From Proteles cristata cristata (lineage: Eukaryota; Chordata; Mammalia; Carnivora; Hyaenidae): a DNA stretch of 64,000 nt. The notes under the pieces are model-generated. The model had not been told where the DNA came from. It made no database searches and saw only the letters and a program-made list of their open reading frames with translations. The stretch is taken from assembly GCA_017311185.1 (NCBI GenBank), contig JAESUZ010005469.1, positions 560,001 through 624,000 of the forward strand, in the 5' to 3' direction. Position 1 is the first letter of the stretch, and each line of letters starts with the position of its first letter. A program made the translations under genes and the position numbers. Positions 44,086 through 54,885 of this stretch are shown here, one piece after another.

Positions 44086-45018
44086 GGGGAGAGATTGTTA
44101 CAGAACTAAAATAATCCTGCCAACAAAAGAACACCTTCTTACTTGGAGAGAAAGAACACAATTTATTATCAAGTAGCCATTAACAGATTTACATGCATGT
44201 AGGATAACACAAAGTGACTATAAAGTTGTGACCAAAATCTCATAGTTTGTATTCATCAAAGCAAAACAAAGTATGTAACTATCTTATTTTCTCAAGGGTA
44301 AAAGGGCTTCTCCTTGTGAGAGTGTTCTATACATCTCATGAGAGACACTTGAGCTAATTCTAGAGGTTTGTTTTTACATATTGAGGTGATCTGGCATGTG
44401 ACCTTGGAAGTATCTCTACAATGAAAGCAGGGGAGTGGACTTAATCCCCTGAGTTTTACCTCTGCTCCAAAGGTTAATAAAGAGATTCACTACATCTTCA
44501 AGAAAATGTTCTTAAGAAAATGGGAGAAGATAGAAGACAGACAGAAGTCTGTCATTTTGGACTTTGTAAATGGAAAAAAATTATTTTCTAAGGACTTAGT
44601 GGTCAATGGTGCTATTTAATAAGGTGCTCAGTTCTGGAGAAGGAGCAAATCTGAGGAGTGCTAGGGCAGCACTTGTGCAAGTTCCTTTTGAAATTCCTAT
44701 TAGACATTGCCCTGGAAATGGCAGGTAGAGAGCCGAGTATGTTTGCAGAGTGGAAGAGCGGTCTAAGCTGAAGGTAGGGATTTTGGTAGCCATCAAAGTT
44801 CAGTTGATAACTGGATTGCCTAGAGAAATGGGACATTGGGTGAGGAAGAAAAGAGGAATTCATGTCTTTGTATAATCATGAAGTTAACATAAGTAGATTA
44901 CCCTAAAAGATTTACCTCTGAAGACCTAATCATAACAATGGTCAACATTTTCATTTTTTGATTACTTTTTCTAGGGAATGTGGCTGAAAATTTAGATCAC
45001 ACGCTCTTGTAACGTAGA
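44086..45018. other. Unique sequence, no gene
   Basis: Overlapping minus frames around 44596-44863 share the same bases and show no domain. No named repeat recognised. Confidence 0.45.
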
Positions 45019-45029
45019 CTTCTGCTTTT

Positions 45030-45245
45030 ATTTATATTTTTGAGAGAGAGAGAGAGAGAGAGCGAGAGCAAGAGAGCGCAAGGGAGCATGCGCGAGAAGG
45101 GGAAGGGGAGAAAGAGCAGGCAGAGGACCTGAAGTGGGTCTATGCTGGTAAGAGAGAGCCCTATGTGGGGCTTGAACTCACTAACCATGAGAACGTGACC
45201 TGAGTTAAGTCAGATGCTTAACCTACTGAGCCACCCAGGTGCCCC
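45030..45245 (-). mobile_element. CAN-SINE, minus strand
   Basis: TTTATTTATATTTTTGAGAGAG, a GA/GC-rich expanded middle, GGGGCTTGAACTCACTAACC and GAGCCACCCAGGTGCCCC. Flanks ACTTCTGCTTTTAT and AATTCTGCTTTTTAT form an approximate duplication. Confidence 0.92.
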
Positions 45246-45625
45246 TAAATTCTGCTTTTTATACATTGTACATTCTCTTCCAGTTTCTCAGGTCTCCTCT
45301 TGTCTCCTTTCCCTGCGCCCCTGCATGTTCTGAACTACTTTCTCCTTTTGGGTCATTGTGTTTTCACATGCTGTCTTTGTCTCTCTTTTTGAACTGTTGC
45401 TTATTTGGAAATGTTTTCAGTTTCCACATGTAACTTTTCAATGTTTATTCCCTTTCACACAGTGAGGCATACTTTTACTGGTTCATTTATTGGGTCTGGA
45501 ATGTGCTAGGTTTAGAGGCCGCAGCATAGATATATGCTCTCTCATGAGGGTGGGTGAGATGCAGAGAATGGCTTTTGTGCAAATGGAAATAGAGATGACG
45601 GGAGAAGTCTTGTTGGGAAGAAATA

Positions 45626-45952
45626 TAGCTGACCCTTGAATAACATGGTTTGGACCAAATAGGTTCATTTACATGCACATTTTTGATAAATCTATGTTGT
45701 AAATGTATTTTTTCTTTCTTACAATTTTCTTAACATTTCTTTTCTCTAGCTTAGTAACATTTTCTTTATTGTAAGGATACAGTATTTAATACATAAAGCA
45801 TACAAAGTATGTGTTGACTATGTTATTGGGAAGGCTTCTGGTCAATAGTAGCCTAGTTTGTGGGGGAGTCAAAATTTATACAAGGATTTTCTACTGAACA
45901 AAGGTTGGAGCCATCGGCATCCATAACCCCCACATTGTTTAAGGGTCCACTG
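45626..45952. mobile_element. Tigger-family nonautonomous DNA transposon
   Basis: Left inverted end AGCTGACCCTTGAATAACATGG pairs with right end CATTGTTTAAGGGTCCACTG; TA dinucleotides flank both ends, as for Tc1/mariner-type insertion. The interior has the usual TAACATTTTCTTTATTGTAAGG and GGGGGAGTCAAAATTTATAC segments. I believe it belongs to the MER8/Tigger2 group. No transposase frame. Confidence 0.88.
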
Positions 45953-45954
45953 TA

Positions 45955-46950
45955 CGTGATGGGGGAACCCAAGTGCTTCTTGGGTAGATGCATTTAATAA
46001 CACTCTCAGTGAAGTAGTTGTTGCATATTGAAAAAGGTGGGGTTTTTTTTTTTGGGTACTGGTAATGGAAGGCAAATTGGAAAATGAAATAAAGGGGGAA
46101 AATATTCTCCTATTCATATTTGCAAAAATATTTTGATCTAGACTAAAATGGGGACCATTTTTGCCCATTTATTTTATTGGACCACTCAGTTTGTGTGTTG
46201 TGCTGGGGGTAACTTTCCTGAATCACATATTGGTAAATCCTGCACTCATTGGAAAAGGCAGTGGTTCCTTATTGAGAGATACTTTCGCCACCTGAGGTTT
46301 GGCAAATAGAAAAACAGGTAGAGGTGGCACTCAGGGACATGTTTTTATTTTATGAAGAGTAGTGACTGTGAACTGAAATACAAACACATACAAGAGCGGG
46401 CAGTGATGACCTGGACAAAGATTTTTACCAGCTGTCAGTGTGAGATATTCAGTAGACTAACTGTTTTAATGGATTTATCTTAGACAGTTTTCTGCTAAGA
46501 AAGTGTCGGTTAATAATTCACCCTTCCTGAGAGGCTGAGGAAGCAGTCACATTCTGTAAGCCAGCACTTTGGGGCCTGTTGCTTTGCTTGAGCTCATCTT
46601 GGCCAGAGTGCTGTGCCTTGTTGGTTGCGACACATGGACCAAGTGTCTGCACTTTGACAAATGGAAGCTTGGTAGATCTAAATAAGGCAGGGACGGTTGG
46701 AGTGATTCACTTCAAGTGACATCTGGAGTAATGGATAACTGTAACTATTCATCTGCTCCACATCAAGAAGAATAGAACTATATATATTTTACAAAAGTTT
46801 ATTTTGAAGTAGGGTGGTATTCTGTATGGGGGAGAGACTGTGGTAGTGGGAAACATTATTTTTTATGGAATATTTGTGAAGCTTTAGAGAAGGGGCAAAC
46901 TGGGCTTGCTGATTGCTACCTAGAATATGTTTTTATAGAATATGTTTTTA
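45955..46950. other. SINE-free unique sequence, no gene
   Basis: No gene or named repeat. Includes a perfect 15-bp tandem TAGAATATGTTTTTA at 46921-46950. Confidence 0.5.
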
Positions 46951-47520
46951 TTGTCTAGCAAAGTATTAGATACAGATGTACATGCAAGACTTACCCTTTG
47001 GCAGTGTGAATGTTAATGTCAGAAACTTGAGCTCATTACCCCTTGTTATACAATTCATTTTGATGCAATAGTGAACAAAACTCCACTGCAGATTTAAGTA
47101 CTATTTATGTGAATTTTATTTCCCTATTTAGTCACTGAATCATATTGTGGTGTTGGCATGGTAAGTTTTGTAATTTGCTTTCTTGTGTGAAGAGTGCTTT
47201 TCTTCTACTGAATGTTCACTTCTGCGTACTTTTTTAGTTAGGCATTATGTCATTACAAAGATTTACAGTTATTTAATAATGATTTATTGTAGTAATTTAT
47301 TCTGCCAGCTGTGGTACATTTTCAGTGGAATTTGTAAATCAGATTTATACAGAAATTTACCAGGACATGCATTTCAGGATTTAATAAAATATACTCTAAA
47401 GTCTTTTGAAGTAGGTAGTTTTATGCTAACACATTTGGGATTAAGCTTTACTTTAACAGCCTTTGTTAATGTTCAAACTCTGCTGTGTCTGTCCCACAAC
47501 CATTGAAAGAGGAGTCTGTG
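46951..47520. promoter_or_regulatory. Possible conserved regulatory element
   Basis: AT-rich, low-repeat sequence dense in TAAT/ATTA and AATCA-like homeobox-type cores (for example TTATTTAATAATGATTTATT at 47270-47289), inside a 4.5-kb SINE-free block. This is composition-based inference; conservation cannot be measured here. Confidence 0.2.
47132..47160 (+). CDS. Candidate microexon, 29 nt
   Basis: A strong acceptor (TTTTATTTCCCTATTTAG) and a good donor ATG|GTAAGT flank only 29 nt. Two frames are open (SLNHIVVLA or TESYCGVGM). Too short to judge by coding content; it might be a real microexon, a pseudo-exon or chance. Confidence 0.15.
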
Positions 47521-47661
47521 AGATCTGTTAAAATAAAATACATAGTTCCAGATCATCTACTTTGCTTCCAGACCATTAGTGTCATGTTATATTTGACCCG
47601 GGGTGTTCACATGATGTTAAGGGACAAGGAAACTTCCTGACATTAGGCTCTGTGCAGTTCC

Positions 47662-47689
47662 ACACATTTTAATCACGATTAAAATGTGT
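47662..47689. repeat. Perfect inverted repeat, 13-bp arms, 2-bp loop
   Basis: ACACATTTTAATC is followed by AC and then its exact complement GATTAAAATGTGT. It could form a cruciform or bind a symmetric homeobox dimer; function unknown. Confidence 0.9.
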
Positions 47690-48709
47690 ATCCAGAATCA
47701 TATCAGCGTGGTTCTAGTAGGTTATGTTCATGTCGAAGTGTTCAGTGTCAGATTTTCTCCCCCTTTTTTCAGAGCTCACTGGCCACTGACCATGTGGAAG
47801 ACATTTAGCTTTGGCAGACTTGCCAGCTTACACTTCTTCTGCGATGTCTTTGTTATGGTACAGATATGGCAAGTTATCAGACTTTCTTTTTTCTTTCTCT
47901 TTTTAAAAGAGATTGTTGAGATTTTGTTTGTTTGATTGATGAGATCCGCACTTGATGGTGTGGATGTGTTTAGAGAAGGATAGAATCTAGAAAAGAGAGA
48001 AAGTGTACAGATTACTTTATGACTTGTAATTTTTTTTCAACCTGGCGATTTGAGAAGCTGTCTTTGAAATGCACGATTGCCAAGGAATTTGTAAAAATGA
48101 CTTGTTCTCTGAGACTGCATGAGAGTTTTAGTTCTAAGATGAAACTGCTAATTCACAGCTTCAGTCAGCTGGTTATTTTGTCTCCAGCAGCATGAAACAT
48201 CTCCTTTGACTTACTGCTGCCCCCCAAACACATGGACTTTGTCGATCAGTTGTTTTATTATTGGGAAAACACAGTACACTTGGCACTATCTAAGATGGAA
48301 GTGCAACCATTTGAAAATACGGCATCCTCCTATTTTTCCTGGTACTTTGTATTTGTTTATCATGTTCAGGCATGAGTTAAACAGAATGTAACAAAACAAA
48401 AAGAGCTAAAACAACTTAACATCTGAGATATTAAATTCCTCCCCATTTAGGATTTTTGTTCATTTGTTTTTTGTTTTATTGTGTTTTCTCCCACAAATGT
48501 GACAAAATAAAGTTTGTCATCTGTTCTTATTTCTTGAAAGATCTAATTTTTTTAATTCTTAGAAATATCACACAGCAATTAATAACTTTCTCTCATATAG
48601 AAATTTGAGTCACAGTACATTAAAATGTGATCTTTTAGTGATTTCATCGGACTAAAAATAATCTTAAAAAACACATATACATAATATGGTGCTTGGAAGT
48701 TACTCGCGT

Positions 48710-48729
48710 TAATTTTTCTAGAAAAATTA
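48710..48729. repeat. Perfect 20-bp palindrome with TTCTAGAA core
   Basis: TAATTTTTCTAGAAAAATTA reads the same on both strands. Its centre TTCTAGAA is the tail-to-tail pair of heat-shock-factor half sites (TTC and GAA spaced by two bases). Only one pair is present, so a functional element is doubtful. Confidence 0.9.
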
Positions 48730-49359
48730 TAGTATTTGATGTTTATTTATCTTTATTTTGAGAGAAACTAAGAGATGCGGGTATGTCTGGAAAGAGAACA
48801 GAAATGGACTTTTTTTGAGAGATTTCAATGCTGATCTCTTAGATGTGGTGTCATATTTTCCTTGAAGGCATTTTACCACTTTTATGTTGAGAGGACCACA
48901 GAGGAAGATTGAACTCTTTACAGAGCACTCCAGTGCTCATAATGTACTAGGTATCTTTACCAAGTTTAAATGCAAAGAGAAAGGATATTTTATCAGTAAA
49001 TTCATAGCTCTGGATTTAGTTTTGACCTTATCAGTGTTTTAAACTTTTTCTTTTGGGGTTACCTGAGAAAACTTTAAGAACAATAACAAATTGGAACTTA
49101 AAGAGGCACGTAGTTCAGAGATGGCAAATAATGTTTCATCTTGTGGGTGAATTTGGACTGACTGGAGGAGAGTGCTTTGAGGGGGTGAGGTGGATGAGGG
49201 GGAATAAAATGTTTTGTCCTCAATTAGCAATGCTTGCCATAGCTACTGGGTTAACAGTCAGTGGAATTGTGACCTGAACTTCACTCCCTAGTATATGAAC
49301 CCCTGAAAGTTACTGCAGTTCTTCATTTATTCGTCATTCATCATACATTCAACCGATCT

Positions 49360-49800
49360 TAAACACCCCTGAATATAAGGCAGTGTGCCAAATGTGGCAA
49401 GAATATAGAGGTGGAATAGACATGAATTTGCTTTTAAGTCTTAATGGGCGGGAGGCTTATTCATTAACAGAAATGTGAAATGTGGTAGGCAGCAGTTTTG
49501 GAGAGACTATTATGGTCTATATCAAAAATACGGAGTTCTAAGCAAGAGGGATATTTAATTGCAGAAATCTGGCAGTTCCTAAAACTTCTTTGAGAGATAA
49601 CTTGTATTTACAGATTAGGTATGCTGGCATTCTGAAGGGACACCCAGGCCCATTTGTCATGGATAGATGATTGCCTTGTCAAATGTATAGCCTCTATATG
49701 ACATTTTGATGGTGCAAGGCAAATGTAGTAGGTGCTATAAGGGAAATATGATCAGTCTGTAGGTGAGTGGTGAAGCCATATGCTGTTGGATGAGATGCCA
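49360..49800 (-). repeat. L2-like fragment, antisense
   Basis: AAGGCAGTGTGCCAAATGTGG, then a 'gaaatgtgaaatgtggtaggcag' and a later 'gtgctataagggaaatatgatcag' segment, resemble decayed antisense L2. Borders uncertain. Confidence 0.45.
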
Positions 49801-50459
49801 ATCAGATATACATGGTAGAATCAAGGATAGAACATAATTTCAGTGTTTATACATTTATTCACTTCAGAGACTATTTTTAGGTAGAAATGTTTTAACTCTA
49901 TAGTACATATAAGTGTGAAATATCAAATTATATCTAATATATAGAATAAGTATTAGTCTTAGGTGGTCCCTCCACCATTTTTTAACTGGAAGTCTTCAAA
50001 TTATCTTTGACTCCTTCTTTTCTCTGAAAGTTGAACTTTATTAAGCATCAGTTTTAAGATTTTTTTAAACCAGAACAATTCTAAGTTGTATTTTTGTTTT
50101 TCACTGTCACCTAGTTTAGGTCTTCATATTCTGTGATGTGCTGCTGACTGACTATTTTCTCCTGGTGTCCACTACAGGGTCAAGTGTGATATAAACAGAT
50201 ACAAAACCTACAACTTCCTTGACCTTAGAACTTACATTCTTGAATACAACACTAATTCCCTGACTGAATATCTCAGCCGCAGAACTTTTTCTTTTCTGCT
50301 ACCTCCTGCATACTATGCCTAGACAAAAGAAAACTTCCATTAGTTAACTTTTCAGAAACGTAAAGCCTAAATTTCAAGGCCTCCATAGTATGCCTGTGTA
50401 TTTTCTTTCTAAACTCATTTCTTGCTAGCATTCCTCATCTACCCAAGAAGTGGTGCTTT
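49801..50459. other. Unique sequence, no gene
   Basis: No gene or named repeat recognised. Confidence 0.5.
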
Positions 50460-50660
50460 TTTTTTTTTCTTAAGTTTATTTAAATAAATAAGAGAACAGC
50501 GCAGGGGCAGGGAGAGTGGGAGAGAGAAAGAACCCTAAGTAGGCTCCCTGCTGCCAGCACAGAACCAGATGTGGGTCTTGAACTCATGAACTGTGAGATC
50601 ATCACCTGAGCTAAAATGATGAGCTGGATGCTTAACTGACTGAGCCACCCAGGTGCCCCA
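50460..50660 (-). mobile_element. CAN-SINE, minus strand
   Basis: Poly-T, AAGTTTATTTAAATAAATAAG, AAGTAGGCTCCCTGCTGCC and GAGCCACCCAGGTGCCCC. Confidence 0.92.
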
Positions 50661-51232
50661 AACAGTACTTTCTTATGCTTACTTTTATTCATGCCTCTCA
50701 TTTGGAATGTTCTCTTTGTCTTTAGCCCTAGAAACTCAACTCATATGCTTCTTTGGACCAAGTTATGCTCTCTTGGAAGCGTTGTAGCCAATAACACAAA
50801 TACTGATTTGTGGCACTTCCTACTTTAGTAAGAGAGGGCAGTTATTTATATGTTTTATAAATACTCATGGGCTTATGTGTAATCTCTCCAACTACACTAT
50901 ATGTCAGGTGAAATTAGAGACTTTTGTCTTACATATTAAAACCTTTAAAATATTAGCATGGTTGAGAACCAGGAAAAGGAGTACTTTTGAGTATCCTGAA
51001 GAGATGCAACAGTGCATTCAAGCTTAGATATCAAACTTCTAAGAAAGTCATTCCCCCTAAATTTTGCTTAGAACCTGAAAATTCTGAAACCATGTTTTTA
51101 ATTTTAATTGCTAATATATAAATATTGTAAGAAGCGAGAAAAGAGTATATAAGTGTGTACAGAGAAAATAGATCTCCTGTTCCTTCCTACTCAGAAGTAA
51201 TTTCTATTTACCAGATTTTTAAAAGTGTTTCC
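50661..51232. other. AT-rich unique sequence, no gene
   Basis: No gene or named repeat recognised. Confidence 0.5.
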
Positions 51233-51437
51233 GGGGGCACTTGGGTGGCTCAGTCAGTTAAGTATATGACTTTGATCTTATGGTTCATGGATTTGAGCCC
51301 CACATCTGGCTTTGTGCTGACAGCTCAAGAGCCTGGAGCCTGCTTTGGATTCTGTGTCTCCTTCTCTCTCTGTTCTTTCCTTACTCATTCTAAGTCTCTC
51401 TTTATGTCTCAAAAATAAATAAAACGTTAAAAAAAAA
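51233..51437 (+). mobile_element. CAN-SINE, first of a tandem pair
   Basis: GGGGGCACTTGGGTGGCTC, GATTTGAGCCCCACATCTGG, GAGCCTGGAGCCTGCTTTGG and CAAAAATAAATAAAACGTT tail. The next SINE starts straight after its A-tail, suggesting insertion into the tail. Confidence 0.94.
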
Positions 51438-51439
51438 TA

Positions 51440-51680
51440 GGGGCGCCTGGGTGGCTCCGTTGAGTGTCCGACTTTAGCACAAGTCATGATCTCCTGGTCC
51501 GTGGGATCAAGCTCTGCACTGGGCACTGTGCTGACAGCTCAGAGCCTGGAGCCTGCTTCAGATTCTGTGTCTCCCTCTCTCTCTGCCCCTCCGCTGCTTG
51601 TACTCTGTCCCTCTCTCCCTCTCTCTCTCTCAAAAATAAACCTTAAAAATAAATAAATAAATAGATAGATAGGTAGATAG
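51440..51680 (+). mobile_element. CAN-SINE, second of a tandem pair
   Basis: GGGGCGCCTGGGTGGCTCCG, with a short deletion in the head, then GTGCTGACAGCTCAGAGCC, CT-rich middle and an AAATAAATAAATAGATAGAT tail that has grown into a small (TAGA)n repeat. Confidence 0.94.
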
Positions 51681-51751
51681 TATTTACAGAAATAGCTTAG
51701 TCTAAATATAGAAGTATTTATTACCCCCTCCTTAAGTTTTCTCTTTTCCTT

Positions 51752-52176
51752 TTTTTTTTTTATGTTTATTTATTTTAAGAGAGAGAGCAGGTGTCAGTAG
51801 GAGGAGGGGTTGAGAGAGAGAGAGGAGAGAGAATTCCAAGCAGGCTCTGTGGCATCAGAGCCCCACACAGCTGTGGCTTAAAGCCATGAATGGTGAGATC
51901 ACATTATGAGCTGAAATCAAGAGTTGAACACTTGGGACACCTGGGTACCTCAGTTGCTGGAGTGTCTGGCTCTTGGTTTTAGGTCAGGTCATGGTGTCAT
52001 GATCTGTGGGTTTGAGCCCTAGATTGGACTTTGTGCTACCAGTGTGGAACCCACTTGGAATTCTCTATCCCCTTCTCTCTGCCCCTCCCTGCTCACCCTG
52101 TCTTTGCCTCTCTCAAAATAAATAAAATAAACTTAAAAAAGAGTTGGACGCTTAACCAGCTGAGACATGCAGGTGG
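51752..52176 (-). mobile_element. CAN-SINE, minus strand, split by a plus-strand SINE
   Basis: Left part 51752-51933 (TATGTTTATTTATTTTAAGAG to GAGTTGAACACTT) and right part 52139-52176 (GAGTTGGACGCTTAACCAGC to CAGGTGG). The inner copy lies between. Confidence 0.9.
51934..52138 (+). mobile_element. CAN-SINE, nested in opposite orientation
   Basis: GGGACACCTGGGTACCTCAG, GTTTGAGCCCTAGATTGG and CAAAATAAATAAAATAAAC tail. Duplication AAGAGTTGAACACTT (51919-51933) against AAGAGTTGGACGCTT (52139-52153). Confidence 0.93.
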
Positions 52177-52660
52177 CCTTTCTTTTTCTCTTTTTGACAT
52201 GAGGGGGTGTTTACCATATTTACTATTTTGTATCTTGCCTTTTGTTATTTATTTGGAGGTGTTCCTCATCAATACTCATAGCTTTATTTCATTCTTGTTA
52301 AAGTTGTTTAATATTCCTTTGAAAGGTTCATAGTAAAATAAGACAGCAAATTCTAGAACTGTGAAGAAGGCAAATAATTGAGATATAAGAAGTATAAGAA
52401 GTAATTATAGCTAACTACAAAAGGACAAAAAGGTAAAATTTTAAATTAAAAAAATAGAGCATTTCCAGATTCTTTTTTTTCCTCTCCAGGAGCAGAGACC
52501 CATAAGCCCTTAAAAGCCCTGAAGGTATTACTACATTTTAATTTGATGTTCAAAATGAAAAATTTTAATTATCAAGAATTATCCTATTTTTTAAAAAAGT
52601 GGATATATAACACCTTTTAAGAAAATTCTTATCTAAAATATCAGAAACCTTAAGAGCCAT
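52177..52660. other. AT-rich unique sequence, no gene
   Basis: No gene or named repeat recognised. Confidence 0.5.
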
Positions 52661-52664
52661 TGCA

Positions 52665-52900
52665 GGATATTGGGATGAGTACATATTTTGAAATCAGACC
52701 AAGCTGGTTTTGAATCTCCACTTTGGCACTTAATATGAGACCTTAGCCAAGTGACTTAACTCTCTTAGCTTCAATTTCCATACTGGTAAAATGAAAATAA
52801 TAACTATCTCATAGGACCTGTGAAGTACAAATGAAAAAATAGTTTTGCTCCTCTTGGCACACAACAGGTGCTCAATAAACAGGTGCTCAGTAAATGGTAA
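52665..52900 (+). repeat. MIRb, long copy
   Basis: AAATCAGACCAAGCTGGTTTTG, CTTAGCCAAGTGACTTAAC, CTGGTAAAATGAAAATAATAAC, and CAACAGGTGCTCAATAAAC: MIRb nearly end to end. A 16-bp partial tandem (ACAGGTGCTCAATAA / ACAGGTGCTCAGTAA) marks its 3' end. Confidence 0.93.
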
Positions 52901-53077
52901 CGTCCCCCGCCTTTTTTTCTATCCAGAATGATTAATTTCCCAAGAGTTCTGGATGCTGAGATCTTACTATAATTGTATCTTTTGTAACATTCAAAACAAT
53001 GTGTTGTATATACTAACCATTTCAAACTTCTGCACTGATTTATTATCTCTCACTGTTAAGTGTCTGGTTTGGTTTTC

Positions 53078-53295
53078 CTTTTTTTTTTTTTTTAATGTTT
53101 TATTTATTTCTAAGAGAGAGAGAGTGTGTGAGCAGGGTAGGGTCAGAGAGAGAGGGAGATACAGAATCTAAAACAGGCTTCAGGCTCTGAGCTAGCTGTC
53201 AGCACAGAGCCTGACGAGGGGCTCAAACCCATGAACTGTGAGATCATGACCTGAGCGGAAGTTGGACGCTTAACCGACTGAGCCACACAGGTGCC
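53078..53295 (-). mobile_element. CAN-SINE, young subfamily
   Basis: TTTATTTCTAAGAGAGAGAG, GGTAGGGTCAGAGAGAGAGG, GAGCTAGCTGTCAGCACAG and GACCTGAGCGGAAGTTGG. Perfect 15-bp duplication TCTGGTTTGGTTTTC at 53063-53077 and 53296-53310. Confidence 0.95.
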
Positions 53296-53310
53296 TCTGG
53301 TTTGGTTTTC

Positions 53311-53978
53311 TTCATACTCTTCACCCAAATCCTCTAAGTACAAAGACACATACATGATCATATGTACCATTTGAAGATGCCCAACAGGCAGATGTTAGAA
53401 TCTCAACAAGTGATGCACTTGTAAATGTTTAAAAACTGGTTTATGGGTCAGGGGAGCTTGGATTTGTAGCATTTGCTGATTGCTGTGGTATAAATATTCC
53501 CACTATGGCCGATTTCAAATTACCAGGGTGAAGTCAACTGACTTGTAAAATTCCTGAAAGTTTAATAGTCGGTTCTTATAAGTCAGTAGAGCAACTGTCA
53601 CATGCTGCTAGATTTCTGGACCACTGCTTGAACTCTGATGTGAAAGCTTAGGGAAGCCCAGGCCTCAAATAATGGTCCAGGCTCCTCCACTATCTCATTT
53701 TTTTTCCCTTTTCCTTGTTTGCATAGTAAAGAAGTAGGCGTAGATCAGTTCTCCAAACTTTATTTGGCACAGCCTTTCAGTTCTGTAGGAGTCTCAGAGG
53801 CCAAGGGGCCCAAGCTTTGTGCTTTTTTTGTCCTACATATTTAGCATGAATTTCTTTTTTGAAAAGGTCTCTATTGGTTAAAAATGTTTGAGAACCACTA
53901 ATACTTAATAGCTTTAACAAAGCCTGTGTCTGTAATTATAGCAGAGGCTCTAATACAGTCATAGGTAATGGGTTTACT
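53311..53978. other. Unique sequence; possible hAT fragment near 53735-53905
   Basis: A TCAGTTCTCCAAACTTTATTTGG start and AAATGTTTGAGAACCACTA end look like the two terminal repeats of a small hAT-Charlie element, with an interior 'cacagcctttcag'. Family not named. No gene. Confidence 0.35.
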
Positions 53979-53979
53979 C

Positions 53980-54025
<46 letters not shown>

Positions 54026-54044
54026 TGTTTGTGTGTGTGTGTGA
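53979..54044. repeat. (TG)n microsatellite, long
   Basis: About 32 TG units with two TTTGTG interruptions near 54021-54031. Likely polymorphic. Confidence 0.97.
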
Positions 54045-54645
54045 GTATGGCTCAGGGAAATGCAAAAGGAAGCTTAATGAATTTCAGTGTTGTTTTTATC
54101 AGAGGTAGACATAATAGAAAACAGTTTTGGTACTTGACTTTTTTTTTTTTTTTTTTTAAAGTATGACTTTCACTTATGTGTGAATGAATTCTCTATATAT
54201 GTATGTCAGGTTAATGAGGTGTAACTTATATCCAGGAGTCACAAGCTCAGATGGCCATATTGGCCAGGCAAGTAATGGAATTGAGGTAAACAGTTGGGGT
54301 CTAATATAAAGAGTGGTGGAGACTCTGCTCATCTGTGAGTACATGCTGAAAAGGGTAGCTTCTGCTCCACTGCAGCAGAATGATGTCAGGTTTCTGTTGC
54401 CATATCTTTAGCTCCCTGAAACTCCACTCTTTGCTTATTCCCATTCCATCCCCAGCAGCTGGAAAGGCATACTTTAATATAAAACTTCTTGATTTTTTTT
54501 TTTTACATGTTGGCCAATAATTAAACACACATACATGCGTACTCATATATACTCATGTAGGAAGCCAAGCAAAACAAACTAGGCCTCAGGGCCAAACTTG
54601 GCCTGTGGGCTTATAGTTTGAAATCTCTTTACACACATATGTATA
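54045..54645. other. Unique sequence, no gene
   Basis: Contains a 20-base poly-T run near 54138-54157. The 'cagggccaaacttggcctgtgggc' phrase at 54588-54611 resembles a mammal-wide hAT element interior, unconfirmed. Confidence 0.4.
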
Positions 54646-54649
54646 TGCA

Positions 54650-54885
54650 GCAACTAATATTTATTGAATGCTTATGTTCTAGGCACTCCACTAAACCTTT
54701 TGTGCTAATCAAAATATTTAATATTCACAATAATTAGGTGAACTATTTTCTTTTTATAGTTGAGGAATTTTGGCACTTTGGGAGACTAAGTAACTTGCCA
54801 AGGTCACATATTTAATAAAAGGTTCCACAGATATTCAAAGCCAAGTAATCTGATTGTAGAACTTTGAGACTTAACCACTGGGCAA
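54650..54885 (+). repeat. MIR, long copy
   Basis: AACTAATATTTATTGAATGC, GTTCTAGGCACTCCACTAAAC, AAGTAACTTGCCAAGGTCAC and GACTTAACCACTGGGC cover almost the full MIR. Confidence 0.93.

Larger units (their letters stand above)
47521..49355. other. Unique sequence with two perfect inverted repeats, no gene
   Basis: No gene found. Possible remnant of a minus SINE tail at 48738-48775 (GATGTTTATTTATCTTTATTTTGAGAG) without the rest of the element. The two inverted repeats are listed separately. Confidence 0.45.

Noticed and set aside
46990..47040. Minus-strand donor-like GTAAGT near 46984-46995
   Set aside because: No acceptor with a pyrimidine tract is found at a suitable distance on that strand.
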